The position numbers and the translations under genes were made by a program. Shown here piece after piece: positions 24,316-33,974 of a stretch of DNA of 64,000 nucleotides. Each line of letters begins with the position of its first letter. Position 1 is the first letter of the stretch. Under the pieces are notes generated by a model. It was not told the DNA's origin. It made no database searches and worked only from the letters and a program-made list of their open reading frames with translations. Source of the stretch: Mycobacterium avium subsp. avium (GTDB taxonomy: Bacteria; Actinomycetota; Actinomycetes; Mycobacteriales; Mycobacteriaceae); assembly GCF_009741445.1 (NCBI RefSeq), contig NZ_CP046507.1, forward strand, positions 4,892,930-4,956,929, read 5' to 3'.

Positions 24316-27166
24316 CCGGCCGGGCATCCTCGGGCGGCTGACCGGCCGGTACGCGCTGCTGGTGGTGGGGCTGTGGGTGCTGGCCGCGGCCGTCGCCAAT
24401 GTGGCTGTGCCGCAACTGGAACGGGTGGTCGACAGCCACGCCCGGTCCTTCATGCCGCCCAGCGCCCCGAGCGCGGTGGCCGCCGCCCGGGCCGCCCAGT
24501 TGTTCGACCAGACGCCGAGCAACAACTTCGTTTACGTTGTGCTGGAACGCAATCAGCGGCTGGGCGCCGGCGATCGACAGTTCTACGACGCGTTGACGGC
24601 GGCGCTGGGCTCCGACCACCGGCACGTGTACGCGGTGACCGACCTGTGGTCACAGCCCGCCACCGCGGCCGGCGCCCAGAGCACCGACGGCCAGGCCGTC
24701 AGCGTGATGGTCCGGCTGGCCGGCATGCTCGGCACCGCCCAGGCCCGCGATTCGGTGAACGCGGTCCGCGCCACCGCCCAGAAGCTCAGCCCGCCGGCCG
24801 GCCTGCAGGTCCATGTCACGGGCCCCGGCGCCACCATCGTCGACGAATTCTCCGCGATCGACCGGCAGATGCTGGGGATCACCGCCGCCACCATCGGCCT
24901 GATCCTGCTGTTGCTGCTGGTGGTGTACCGGTCGCCGGTCGCCGCGGCGATCCCGCTGATCTCGGTGGGGCTCGCCCTCGCGCTGGCCCGCGCCGTCGTC
25001 GCCGCCCTCGGGCAGGCCAATGTGGTTGAGGTGTCGCTGTTTTCGGTTGCGCTGATGGCCGCCATGACACTGGGCGCCGGCACCGATTACGCGATCTTCC
25101 TGGTGGGCCGCTACCACGAAGCGCGTCGCGGCGGCGTCGCGCCGGCCCAGGCGCTGACCGTGGCCTACCGTTCCATCGCGCCCGTGGTGATCGGGTCGGC
25201 GCTGACCGTGTCGGTGGCATTGGCCTGCCTGGTTTTCGCCCACGTGGGATCGTTCCGCAGCGCCGGATTACCTTGTGCCATCGGCATTCTGGCCACCATG
25301 GTGGCGGCGCTGACGTTGACTCCCGCGCTGATGAGCCTGGCGGTGCGGCGCGGATACCTGGAACCGCGGCCGTCGCGCACCGCGCGGCGCTGGCGCCGGG
25401 TGGGCACCACCGTGGCGCGCTGGCCCGGTCCGATCCTGGTCGCCGCGTTGGGGTTGACCCTGCTGGTCGCCCTGCCGCTGGCCGGCATGCGGATCGGCTT
25501 CAACGAGCCCGCCGCCACGCCGTCGTCCACCGACTCCAACCGCGGATACGCAAGCGCCGGCCGGCATTTCCCGGAGAACGCGTTGCTGCCCGACGTCATC
25601 GCCATTCGGGCCGACCACGACCTGCGCAACCCGGCGGGCTTGATCGCCATCGAACGGATCACGCGGCACATCATGGCCGTTCCCGGCGTGCGTGCCGTGC
25701 AATCCGCCAGCCGCCCGGACGGCAAGGTGCCCGAACAGGCGACGTTGAGCTATCAGGCCGGGGTGCTGGGCCGCCAGTTCGGCGACACCGTGGATTCGCT
25801 GACCCAGCGCCTGGCGCGGGTCTCCGAGCTGGACGGCGCGCTGGCGCAGACCCAGCACGCGGTGGATGGCCTCGGCAACGGATTGCGCGGCGGCAGCGCG
25901 GGTTTGGCCGACATGTCGGGCGCGGCCGACGACATGCGGGCCGGGATGGACGGCCTGCAGCGCAACGTCACCACGGTGTCGGGCTACCTCGACCCGCTGC
26001 GCGACTTCGTCGGGCGGACCCCCGACTGCGCCGCCAACCCGATCTGCTCGACGGTGGACCGGGTGCTGGCGCCGGTCGACAGCCTGGTGCAGACGTCGGC
26101 GCAACTCGGCTCCGGAGCCGCCAAACTGACCACCGGCTCCAACACCGCCGCCACCGCGATGGCCGGGCTGCCGCAGAACGTCGACGCGATGAAAAGCGCC
26201 CTGGTGCAGGCGCGTTCGGCGACGCGCGATCTGCTGGGACTGTCCGACACGCTGGGGCCGCAGATGCACCAGCTGACCGACTACCTCAACGAGATCAGCA
26301 CCCAGTTCCAGGGCAGTGCCGCCGCGGATTTCTACCTGCCGCAGCGCGCGCTCACCGATCCGCGCTACACCGCCGTGCTGAACCACCTGATCTCGCAAAA
26401 CGGCCGCGCCGCTTACCTGTTGGTGTACGGCGACGGCGCGGAGTGGGGCGCCGACGGTGCCGGGCGGGCCGAGCAGGTGCGCGCGGCCATCAAGGAGGCC
26501 ACCAAGGAAGGCACCCTGACCCCCGTGGAGGTCGACCTCGCCGGGGTCGGCCCGGTCACCGCCGACCTGCAGCGCTTCGTGGCCGACGACACCCGGCTGC
26601 TGGTGGGCGCCGCGCTGGTGCTGAACTTCCTGATCGTCACCGCGATGCTGCGCAGCCCCGTGGCGGGCCTGGTGGTGGTCGGGACCGTCGTCACGTCATA
26701 CGCCTCGGCGATCGGTGCCAGCGTGCTGATCTGGCAGCACCTGCTGCATCAGGAGCTGCACTGGGCGGTCGCCCCGATCGCGTTCATCGCGTTGATCGCC
26801 GTCGGCGCGGACTACAACCTGCTGCTGGCGTTGCGCATCAAACAGGAAGCGGCGGCGGGACTTCGGACCGGGATCATCCGCGCCTTCGGCGGCACCGGTG
26901 GGGTGGTCACCGTCGCCGGCATCATCTTCGGGCTGACCATGCTGGCGCTGCTGACCAGCAGCGTGCTCAGCATCGCCCAGATCGGCACCACCATCGCCGT
27001 CGGTCTGCTGCTGGACACTCTGGTGGTGCGGGCGTTCATCGTGCCGTCCATCGTGGCGCTGTTGGGCCGCTGGTTCTGGTGGCCCAGTCCCCTGCCCCGC
27101 CGCGGCGTCGCCCGCGTCGTGAAAACGGTTGAGCCGCAACCGCTCAGCGTCGCTACTGCGGTGTGA
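24254..27166 (+). CDS. MmpL-family RND transporter
   Basis: 970 aa from the GTG at 24254; a TTG at 24308 that just overlaps the upstream stop is an alternative and would give a more usual N-terminus. Two repeats of one TM, a large extracytoplasmic domain and five TMs are visible. The proton-relay motifs are GTDYAIFLVGRYHEARRGG in the first half and GADYNLLLALRIKQE in the second. MmpL proteins export lipids or siderophores. No mmpS or lipid-synthesis gene is adjacent, so the cargo is unknown. The 3' end overlaps the convergent eccC2 gene by 14 bases. Confidence 0.9.
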   Translation: MSTPPSACSAGPRAIGRPLPDRPGILGRLTGRYALLVVGLWVLAAAVANVAVPQLERVVDSHARSFMPPSAPSAVAAARAAQLFDQTPSNNFVYVVLERNQRLGAGDRQFYDALTAALGSDHRHVYAVTDLWSQPATAAGAQSTDGQAVSVMVRLAGMLGTAQARDSVNAVRATAQKLSPPAGLQVHVTGPGATIVDEFSAIDRQMLGITAATIGLILLLLLVVYRSPVAAAIPLISVGLALALARAVVAALGQANVVEVSLFSVALMAAMTLGAGTDYAIFLVGRYHEARRGGVAPAQALTVAYRSIAPVVIGSALTVSVALACLVFAHVGSFRSAGLPCAIGILATMVAALTLTPALMSLAVRRGYLEPRPSRTARRWRRVGTTVARWPGPILVAALGLTLLVALPLAGMRIGFNEPAATPSSTDSNRGYASAGRHFPENALLPDVIAIRADHDLRNPAGLIAIERITRHIMAVPGVRAVQSASRPDGKVPEQATLSYQAGVLGRQFGDTVDSLTQRLARVSELDGALAQTQHAVDGLGNGLRGGSAGLADMSGAADDMRAGMDGLQRNVTTVSGYLDPLRDFVGRTPDCAANPICSTVDRVLAPVDSLVQTSAQLGSGAAKLTTGSNTAATAMAGLPQNVDAMKSALVQARSATRDLLGLSDTLGPQMHQLTDYLNEISTQFQGSAAADFYLPQRALTDPRYTAVLNHLISQNGRAAYLLVYGDGAEWGADGAGRAEQVRAAIKEATKEGTLTPVEVDLAGVGPVTADLQRFVADDTRLLVGAALVLNFLIVTAMLRSPVAGLVVVGTVVTSYASAIGASVLIWQHLLHQELHWAVAPIAFIALIAVGADYNLLLALRIKQEAAAGLRTGIIRAFGGTGGVVTVAGIIFGLTMLALLTSSVLSIAQIGTTIAVGLLLDTLVVRAFIVPSIVALLGRWFWWPSPLPRRGVARVVKTVEPQPLSVATAV

Positions 27167-30100
27167 TGACCGTGGACGGCAGCCCGACCAGCACGCCCTC
27201 GACGTCGCCGTCGGCGCTGAGCAGCAGGCCACGTCCCGGCGGCAGCGCCTGGGCGCGGACGTTGCGGTTGATCCGGTTCTGCGGGTCGTTATCCATATAC
27301 AGCTGGGCGACTTTCGCGGAGTTCTGGAACCTGATCCACGGATCCATCTGCAGGGTGGCCCAGTTCGCGCTGTTGCGGGTGGTGAACACGTGCAGGCCGA
27401 TCTGGCGGGCCCGCTCCATCAGCTTCCACAACGCCGCGCCCACCGGCGGCTTGGGGGGGTAGCTCTGATCGGGCCGCAGGTCGCCGATGTCGTCGATGAG
27501 CACGAAATGCCGTGGGCCTTCCCACGGTTTGAGGGCGCGCAGCTCCTCCTGGCTCAGGCCCTTGGGCGGCAGCCGGGGCAGCAGGATCTGTTGGGCCAGT
27601 GCGGTGATCACCTCGTCGATCTCGTCCTGGTCGTAGGCGTAGGCGCGCACATAACCCGGGCCGTGCAGATCGCGCAGCCCGTGCGGAGCGGTCTTGGGGT
27701 CGATCAGCGTCAGCTGCGCTTCCTCGGGGCTGAACCGGCTCATGATCGCTTCCCCGATTGCCACCAGCGACAAGGTCTTTCCGCAGCCTTGGCGCCCCAG
27801 GATCATCAGCCCGGGGCTTTCCCGGAGGTTGATGGGCACCGGGCCCAGCTCGTGCCGCTCGCCGATGGCGAACGCGATCGACAGATCGTCCCCGCTCGGG
27901 TGGGCGGCCTGGTACTCCAGGATCGTCTTGAGTTCCACCCGCTGCGGCAGCCGCTGCAGGGTGGCGTGCTTGGTGACGCCCGCGACGTCGGCGATGCGGG
28001 CACCCACGTCGACGATGCTGACCATCTGGCCGGTCGCGGGGTCGGTCAGCGCCGGCACCCCCACCCGCAGCTCGTGCAGGCTGTCGGTCAGCCCGAATCC
28101 GGGCCGGTTCAGCGTGCGCCGGGCCGCGTCGCGTGACTCCAGCGACGAGTGCCCCATCTGGCTTTCGCTCGGATCGGCCAGCCGCAATTGGATTCGCGCC
28201 GTGGCGTTTTGCAGCAGGCTCTGCCGCTGCCCGTGGATCCAACCGCCCGCGCTGCACATCACGTGGACCCCGTACTCGGGGCCGCGGCTACTCAACGAGA
28301 TGATGCGGTCACCCAGCACGGTGTCCTTGGAGTACAGGTCGTCGTAGTCGTCGACCACCACGAACACATCCCCGAACGGGTCGTTGGCGTCGGTGCCGCC
28401 CAGCCCGTCACTGCCCGGACCGAAGCGGCGCTCCCGGAACCCGTCGAGGTCGATCTTGAGTTGCCGGAACGAATTCTCGCGGGCGTCGATCAGCGCGTCC
28501 ATGCTGCTCAAGATCCGCTCGATGCCCTCGGCGTCCTTCGGGGACACGATGTCGGTGACGTGCGGCAGCGAGGCGGCCTGGGCCAGCGTCGCCCCGCCGA
28601 TGCAGAAGAACGTCACCCGCGCCGGGCTGTACATCGTTGCGGCCGAGCACATCAGCGTCATCAGCGTGGTGGTCTTGCCGCGCTGCTTGGCGCCGACCAC
28701 GATCACGTTGCTGCGCAGCGCGTCGACGGCGTGGACCACCTGCTTGGACTCCTCGGGGATGTCCATGACACCGACCGGGAACATCAGGCCCGGGTTCTGC
28801 CCATAGTCGACGTGCCAGGGCTTGCCCCGGTACCCGGCGACCAGGACATCGATGGGTTCGGAATCCTCCAGCGGCTCCAGCCAGGGCCGCCGCGGCGAGC
28901 GGTGCGGCACGTTCTGCAGCGACTCGCGCAGCACGTCCACGATCTTCTTGCGCTTGAAACCGTCTTCGTAGTAAAGGAATTCGTCCGGCTCGGCGTCGAC
29001 GGCGGCGGCCTGCTCCAGCGCGGTCGCATCGGCGGCGTCCAGCGGCTGGTACTGCCAGTTGTACAGCCACGGCTTGGTCAACGTCATGTCGACGGTGGCG
29101 GCGACCTCCTTGGTCTTGGGAACCACGAACGGCGCGGACAGGTAGAAGCACCGGAACGGCTCCAGGTCGCGCGGCCCCACCTTCAGCAGACCGAAGCCGT
29201 TCTCCTTCGACGGCAGGTGGTAGGCGGCGTCCGAGCCGATCACCTCGCGGCTGTCGTCCCCGGATTCGGCGCGCAGCGCGATGCGGAATGCGATGTTGGA
29301 CTTGACCTTTTGCAGCGAGGACAGGTCCAGGCGCTGGCCTCCGAGCATGAAGAAGACGTTGGCGCCGCGGCCCTCCTGACCGATGTGGATGATGAGGTTG
29401 ATCCACTTCTCGTGGTTGGCGAACAGTTCCAGGTACTCGTCGACGATCACCAGCAGGACCGGCACCGGGGGCAGATCGCGCCCGGCGAGCCGGATCTCCT
29501 CGTAGTCGTTGGCGTCACGTGCACCCACCGAGGTGAACAGCTCGTACCGCTGTTTGATCTCGCCGTCGATGACCCGGCGCATCCGCTCGGCCAGGTGCCG
29601 TTCGTCCTTGCCCAGGTTGGACAGCGCGGCCACGACGTGCGGGATGCCCAGGATGTCCTGGGCCGCCGACTCGAACTTCATGTCGACGAAGATGACGTTG
29701 AACGTCTCCGGCGAGTGCGTCAGCGCGATGCCGTAGACCAGGGACAGGAAGAACTCCGACTTGCCCGAGCCGCTGGTGCCGATCACCACCGAGTGGAAAC
29801 CGAAGCCGCCGAAGTCTTTTGCCCGGATGATGATGTTCTGCAGCTCGCCGTTGGGTTTCGCCCCCACCGGGACCTCGCACCAGCGTTCGTCGCCGCGGCC
29901 CCGCCGCTCGGCCCACAACCGGTCGACGTCCAACTCCCGGGGGTCGCTGATGCCCAGCGCCCGCAGCAGTTCGGTGGCGCCGCTGACCGAGTCGTCGATC
30001 TCGCTGCGGCTGGTCGGCGACCACCGCGCCATCGCCCGCGCGTACCGGTAGGCGCGGTGGATGGACAGCTGGTCGGCGTGGGCGAAGAACTTGTTGCGCA

Positions 30101-31364
30101 CCCGCAGCAGCGGGGCCGGCCGGCCGTCCTCGCCGTCGGCGTCCGAGCCGTTGCGGCGCAACGCGATTTCGCCGTTGGTCGAGCCGTTGGGTGAGCTGTG
30201 CCGCTCGCTGAGCTCGAACACCTGGTCCTTGGCGAAGCCGACTCCGGTACCCACCCGAGATGCGATGCGCAGCAGCGTGATTCCCGCCTTGCCTACCTGG
30301 CCGACCACGCTCTCCCAGGCATCGGGGCTGCCGGTGTTGTCGTCGACGATCACCAGGTGCGGGCCGAGATCGACGGTGTCGGTGGCGGTTTCCAGCGCCG
30401 AGCCCATGGCGGTGGGGCTGGCCGCCGCCAGCGGTGTCCAGGGACCGCGTTTGCCTTTCATGTGCAGCTCGGCGCCCAGGGTGGCCTCGAGTTCCTCCGG
30501 GGTGGCGAAGACCAGCCGCCGCCACCCGCAGGCGTCGAACAGCTCGTCGTGCAGGTTGTGCGGCAGCCACACGATCCACGACCACACCTCGGGATTGCGG
30601 GTCACCACCAGCAGCTTGACGTCGCGCGGGTTGTGGAACACCGCCAGCGAGCACAGCACCGAACGCATCAGCGACCGCAGCCGGTCCAGGTCCTCGCCGA
30701 CGAAGCTGAATCCGGGCGCCGAGCGCAGGTTCACCACCTTGGCGATGTCGCGAATCTTGCGCTGCTCCAAGATGAAATCGCGCAGGGCCTGCCCGGTGAC
30801 CGGCTCGAGCTCCTCGTCGGAGGCGATGTCGGGCCAGGTCACCGACAGCACCGAGTCCGGCGCATGCTGGACGCCGGTGCCCAGGCGCACCTCCAGGAAG
30901 TCCTCGTCGCCCCGGCCGCGTTCCCACATGCGCGGGCCGCCGATGATGGCGCCCAGGCCGCGCGGGTCGGAGTGAACCGAGTTCTGCCATTCGCGTTGCG
31001 CGCACACCGCGCTCTGGATTTCGTCGCGGTTGCTGTCCAGGTCCCGGAGATAGCGGCGGCGGCCCTTTTCCATTTCGCCCCAGGTGATCTTGCGGGCCCG
31101 CCCGAAGCGACCGGAGAACGCGAGCATGCTGAAGGCGCCGATGCCCATCAACGGGAAGAAACCGGTGGACAGGCTGCGCACGCCGGAGACGTACAGCATG
31201 ACGATGGTGCCGATCAGCGCGACGATCAGGGCCGGCACCCCGATCATCACCCAGATGTTGCGCGGTTCGCGTTCCGGCAGGGCGATGGGGGCGGCGGGTG
31301 CCACCCGAACCGGTTTCGGTGGCTCGATCTTGACGCGGTTGATGGGGAACGCTTTCTTGGACAT
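27153..31364 (-). CDS. eccC2: EccC-type FtsK/SpoIIIE ATPase of type VII secretion, ESX-2 type
   Basis: 1403 aa, close to M. tuberculosis EccC2. Two N-terminal TM segments (about residues 37-59 and 68-85) are followed by a DUF domain and three ATPase domains. Walker A motifs are GTSGSGKSE (529-537), GAKQRGKT (891-898) and GRQGCGKT (1190-1197); Walker B acidic residues are VDEYLEL (642), VVDDYDDL (1005) and LIDDIGDL (1291). All three sites look intact. It is the motor that recognises and drives substrates through the inner-membrane complex. It lies 3 bases after eccB2. Assignment to ESX-2 rests on locus order and neighbours. Confidence 0.93.
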   Translation of the reverse strand: MSKKAFPINRVKIEPPKPVRVAPAAPIALPEREPRNIWVMIGVPALIVALIGTIVMLYVSGVRSLSTGFFPLMGIGAFSMLAFSGRFGRARKITWGEMEKGRRRYLRDLDSNRDEIQSAVCAQREWQNSVHSDPRGLGAIIGGPRMWERGRGDEDFLEVRLGTGVQHAPDSVLSVTWPDIASDEELEPVTGQALRDFILEQRKIRDIAKVVNLRSAPGFSFVGEDLDRLRSLMRSVLCSLAVFHNPRDVKLLVVTRNPEVWSWIVWLPHNLHDELFDACGWRRLVFATPEELEATLGAELHMKGKRGPWTPLAAASPTAMGSALETATDTVDLGPHLVIVDDNTGSPDAWESVVGQVGKAGITLLRIASRVGTGVGFAKDQVFELSERHSSPNGSTNGEIALRRNGSDADGEDGRPAPLLRVRNKFFAHADQLSIHRAYRYARAMARWSPTSRSEIDDSVSGATELLRALGISDPRELDVDRLWAERRGRGDERWCEVPVGAKPNGELQNIIIRAKDFGGFGFHSVVIGTSGSGKSEFFLSLVYGIALTHSPETFNVIFVDMKFESAAQDILGIPHVVAALSNLGKDERHLAERMRRVIDGEIKQRYELFTSVGARDANDYEEIRLAGRDLPPVPVLLVIVDEYLELFANHEKWINLIIHIGQEGRGANVFFMLGGQRLDLSSLQKVKSNIAFRIALRAESGDDSREVIGSDAAYHLPSKENGFGLLKVGPRDLEPFRCFYLSAPFVVPKTKEVAATVDMTLTKPWLYNWQYQPLDAADATALEQAAAVDAEPDEFLYYEDGFKRKKIVDVLRESLQNVPHRSPRRPWLEPLEDSEPIDVLVAGYRGKPWHVDYGQNPGLMFPVGVMDIPEESKQVVHAVDALRSNVIVVGAKQRGKTTTLMTLMCSAATMYSPARVTFFCIGGATLAQAASLPHVTDIVSPKDAEGIERILSSMDALIDARENSFRQLKIDLDGFRERRFGPGSDGLGGTDANDPFGDVFVVVDDYDDLYSKDTVLGDRIISLSSRGPEYGVHVMCSAGGWIHGQRQSLLQNATARIQLRLADPSESQMGHSSLESRDAARRTLNRPGFGLTDSLHELRVGVPALTDPATGQMVSIVDVGARIADVAGVTKHATLQRLPQRVELKTILEYQAAHPSGDDLSIAFAIGERHELGPVPINLRESPGLMILGRQGCGKTLSLVAIGEAIMSRFSPEEAQLTLIDPKTAPHGLRDLHGPGYVRAYAYDQDEIDEVITALAQQILLPRLPPKGLSQEELRALKPWEGPRHFVLIDDIGDLRPDQSYPPKPPVGAALWKLMERARQIGLHVFTTRNSANWATLQMDPWIRFQNSAKVAQLYMDNDPQNRINRNVRAQALPPGRGLLLSADGDVEGVLVGLPSTVITPQ

Positions 31365-31367
31365 TCT

Positions 31368-32855
31368 CTAGCCTCCCGGCTTCGCCGATGTGGTCACCAC
31401 AGCCACCTTGCCCAGCGCGGGCACCGTGTCGCGCGCCAAAAGCGCTGCCTCCCTTGACAGCGCGGGGCCGGCGGCGAAGGTTCGCAGCAGCGGCCAGGGC
31501 GCTTGCACCGCCGAGCCCGGATCGAGCCCGAGGGCGCGCAATGTCGATTCGTCGTTGGCGATCCCGAACCGGACGCCGTTGTCGGACACCCAGAACAGCG
31601 ATTCCCGGGAATCGGAGGTGACCACGCCGCTGGTCGACGTCACGAAGTTCGCCGCGCCCGGCAGCACCAGCACCTGGTTGGCGACCACCGAGGCCGGGTC
31701 GCGGTCGTCGCGCACCAGATGCACGATCCGGTTGTCCAGGTACGACGGCGTCGGCAGCCCGCGGCCGTTGTACACGACGACCCGCGCCTGCGGATCCGTC
31801 GAGCCCTTCTCCCACCCGACGCAGGTGGTCGGATTAGCCGCGGTGTCAATGAAATTCAGCCGCTTGGTCGGGTAGTAGTCCACCGCCAGCGAGGTCACCT
31901 CGGGAATGTTGACCAGCACGTCGGGGGTGACCACCCGCGGCGCCGTCGACCCGTAGGAGTTGGCGCTGCGCAGCAGGTCGGCGACGAAGCTGGTCACCTT
32001 TTGCACTCCGTCGGGCAGCAACACGTAGAACTGGGTGCCGCCGCTGGCGGTCTGGGCTTGCAGCACCGCACCGACCTGCGAACCCGACACCCACGTCGAC
32101 GGGGTGCCCGCCAGCGGCACCGGGGGCACACCCAGCGGCTCGGTCGCGGGCAGCGCGTCAAAGAGCGCCCGCGAAATCTCCACCGGCAGCGTCACTCCCG
32201 GGTCCAGGCCCAGGCTCAGCGTGACCGCGCGGTTGACCGGGTCGATCTGCGAGCGCTTGCCTCCCCAGATCACGTAGGTGTTGCCCTCGAACGTCACCAG
32301 CAATCCGGCGTCGTCGCGCAGCGGTGCCGCGCGGTCGAATCCCTCGAGCGGACCCGCGATCGAGGTCACCACCGGCTTTTCCGGGCTGCGCGGGCGGCCC
32401 GCCGTGTCGCACACCGCCCAGGCCGAAATGGCGCCGCGGTGCACCGGCATCGCCGCCGGCGCCCCGGGGATGCCGACTAGCGGGCCCGTCGGATATTTCG
32501 CGATCTCAGCGGGTTTCACCCATGTCGGCTGGTTCGCCGTCCCGGTGGCCAGCCGCGCGGAGGTCAGGTTCAGCGCCGGGTAGAGCCGCCCGTCGATCTT
32601 CGCGTAGAGCGCCCCGGAGTCACGGTCCCCGATGATCGTCGAATCACCCACGATGCCAGTGGGTTTCAGCACGTTCAGCAACATCATCCACCCGGAGGCG
32701 ATGGCCACCAGCACCATGGACAGCACCAGCGCGGCGGTCTGCTTGCGGTCGTCGTGCTTCATGCGCACCGAGAAGCGGGTGGTCGCCGCCCGCAGCCGCC
32801 GGTTGTAGAACAGGTGCCCGGAGTTCTGGTCGCGGTTAGACAAACTCAGCGGCAT
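31368..32855 (-). CDS. eccB2: EccB-type type VII secretion membrane protein, ESX-2 type
   Basis: 495 aa from the ATG at 32855, the same length as M. tuberculosis EccB2; the frame extends to 32969 but over the upstream gene. A short cytoplasmic N-terminus (LSNRDQNSGHLFYNRRLRAA) precedes one TM segment (about 40-62, ALVLSMVLVAIASGWMMLLN). A periplasmic domain of repeated EccB modules follows, with the paired cysteines expected of this family (AVCDTAG and TTCVGWEKG). It forms the periplasmic part of the ESX core with EccC, EccD and EccE. It is 2 bases downstream of the transglycosylase gene. Confidence 0.93.
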   Translation of the reverse strand: MPLSLSNRDQNSGHLFYNRRLRAATTRFSVRMKHDDRKQTAALVLSMVLVAIASGWMMLLNVLKPTGIVGDSTIIGDRDSGALYAKIDGRLYPALNLTSARLATGTANQPTWVKPAEIAKYPTGPLVGIPGAPAAMPVHRGAISAWAVCDTAGRPRSPEKPVVTSIAGPLEGFDRAAPLRDDAGLLVTFEGNTYVIWGGKRSQIDPVNRAVTLSLGLDPGVTLPVEISRALFDALPATEPLGVPPVPLAGTPSTWVSGSQVGAVLQAQTASGGTQFYVLLPDGVQKVTSFVADLLRSANSYGSTAPRVVTPDVLVNIPEVTSLAVDYYPTKRLNFIDTAANPTTCVGWEKGSTDPQARVVVYNGRGLPTPSYLDNRIVHLVRDDRDPASVVANQVLVLPGAANFVTSTSGVVTSDSRESLFWVSDNGVRFGIANDESTLRALGLDPGSAVQAPWPLLRTFAAGPALSREAALLARDTVPALGKVAVVTTSAKPGG

Positions 32856-32857
32856 CG

Positions 32858-33724
32858 TCAGTACCCCTTGGGTGATCGGCGAGGATCGGCCTGCTGAATC
32901 CGATCGGCGAGATTCGACGCGTCGGCGGCAACCCCGTAACGGCCCATCGCATAGTTGATGAACGCGCACGCCTGCGCGACCAGGTTGTGGATGTCGCGCG
33001 AGGTGCCGCGCTGGTGATAGGCGGCGAAGGTGGGTTCGATGAATTGCCAGGCGCCCTTGCTGGGGGTGCCCCGCGCGGCGTTGGCATCCCAGTCGTTGAC
33101 CGCGCCGGCGTTGTAGTTCGATTCGCGACGGGCGACCAGGTCCATGCCGCGCTCCCAGCGGGCCCGCGCCGCCGGGTCGTGAATGCCCTTGATATCCAAG
33201 GCTTTACGGATGGCGGCCAGCACCGCGGGGCGTCCGCCCGGCTGGTTGGCGGACCCGGCGGCCGGACGGCGGTGGCGGTAGTACAGGCGTCGCAGCCGCA
33301 GCGCGAGCAGCCGCGCGCGCCGCCGCGAGCGGCTGATGTGCCGGTGCTGGGTGCGCAGCCGCCCCGCCATGCGGGCCATGGCCTCGCGCCGGCCCAGCGG
33401 GGTATCGGCGGCCGGTGCCGCGTCGGCCAGCGCGGCGTCCAGCACCGTTCCCGTCGCCGCCCGGCCGTGCGCGTGATCGGCCCGCGCCGCCGCCAGGACG
33501 GTCCGCAGCACCCGGTCGGCGTCGTCCGACTGCGCCAGCCGTTGCGTCAAGGCAGCCGACCGGGCGACAACGGCGGCCGGCAGCGTGGACGGTGACGTGG
33601 TGCGGGGCCGGACCGTCGGGGCACCGAGGGGGTCGCGGGTAGGGGCGCCGGCGAACAGTTCGTGGCCGCGCGACAACGCCGCGACCGCTTGCATTCTCAG
33701 GGGATCGGTCACCGGCTTCCCCAC
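32858..33724 (-). CDS. lytic transglycosylase-like protein of the ESX-2 locus (Rv3896c-type)
   Basis: 288 aa from the GTG at 33724 (AGGTGG about 7 bases upstream); an in-frame GTG at 33712 is possible. The N-terminal 140 residues are helical and Arg/Ala-rich. The C-terminal 100 residues form an SLT-like domain with the putative catalytic Glu in ARRESNYNAGAVNDWDANAA, then PSKGAWQFIEPTFAAYHQRG and NLVAQACAFINYAMGRYGV. No classical signal peptide is visible, so export may be through the ESX system. It would open the peptidoglycan for the machine or its substrates. Confidence 0.83.
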   Translation of the reverse strand: MGKPVTDPLRMQAVAALSRGHELFAGAPTRDPLGAPTVRPRTTSPSTLPAAVVARSAALTQRLAQSDDADRVLRTVLAAARADHAHGRAATGTVLDAALADAAPAADTPLGRREAMARMAGRLRTQHRHISRSRRRARLLALRLRRLYYRHRRPAAGSANQPGGRPAVLAAIRKALDIKGIHDPAARARWERGMDLVARRESNYNAGAVNDWDANAARGTPSKGAWQFIEPTFAAYHQRGTSRDIHNLVAQACAFINYAMGRYGVAADASNLADRIQQADPRRSPKGY

Positions 33725-33974
33725 CCCGATCCACCTGCGCGCCGTGGCGGCGCCGCATCCTTACCGGACACTCGAGCTAGTACTCCCACACCCTCCTGGC
33801 CGCGAACGCCGCAGACCTACCAATAGCATGCACGTATCGACAGTTCTGCTGTCAATAACGGGCAATCCGGGCTGACCCGCGCATGGGAATCGTTGGGATC
33901 GGCCGGCCGCGATTACGTAGCGACCCTACTGCGGTGGGACCCACCCGACCACTCACCTCTGGTTTCGGGGTGGA
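33725..33974. other. 250-bp gap inside the ESX-2 locus with a possible internal promoter and hairpins
   Basis: Read on the minus strand, GGTGGG-T-CCCACC (33933-33945) is a perfect hairpin 30 bases after the stop at 33975 and could end the upstream transcript. TTGACA (complement of 33850-33855) lies within a GACAG-CAGAA-CTGTC repeat, but no clear -10 follows at 17 bases. I see no coding sequence. The gap suggests that transglycosylase-eccB2-eccC2 can be transcribed separately. Confidence 0.35.

Noticed and set aside
28149..30194. 681-aa plus-strand open frame
   Set aside because: Antisense shadow of eccC2.
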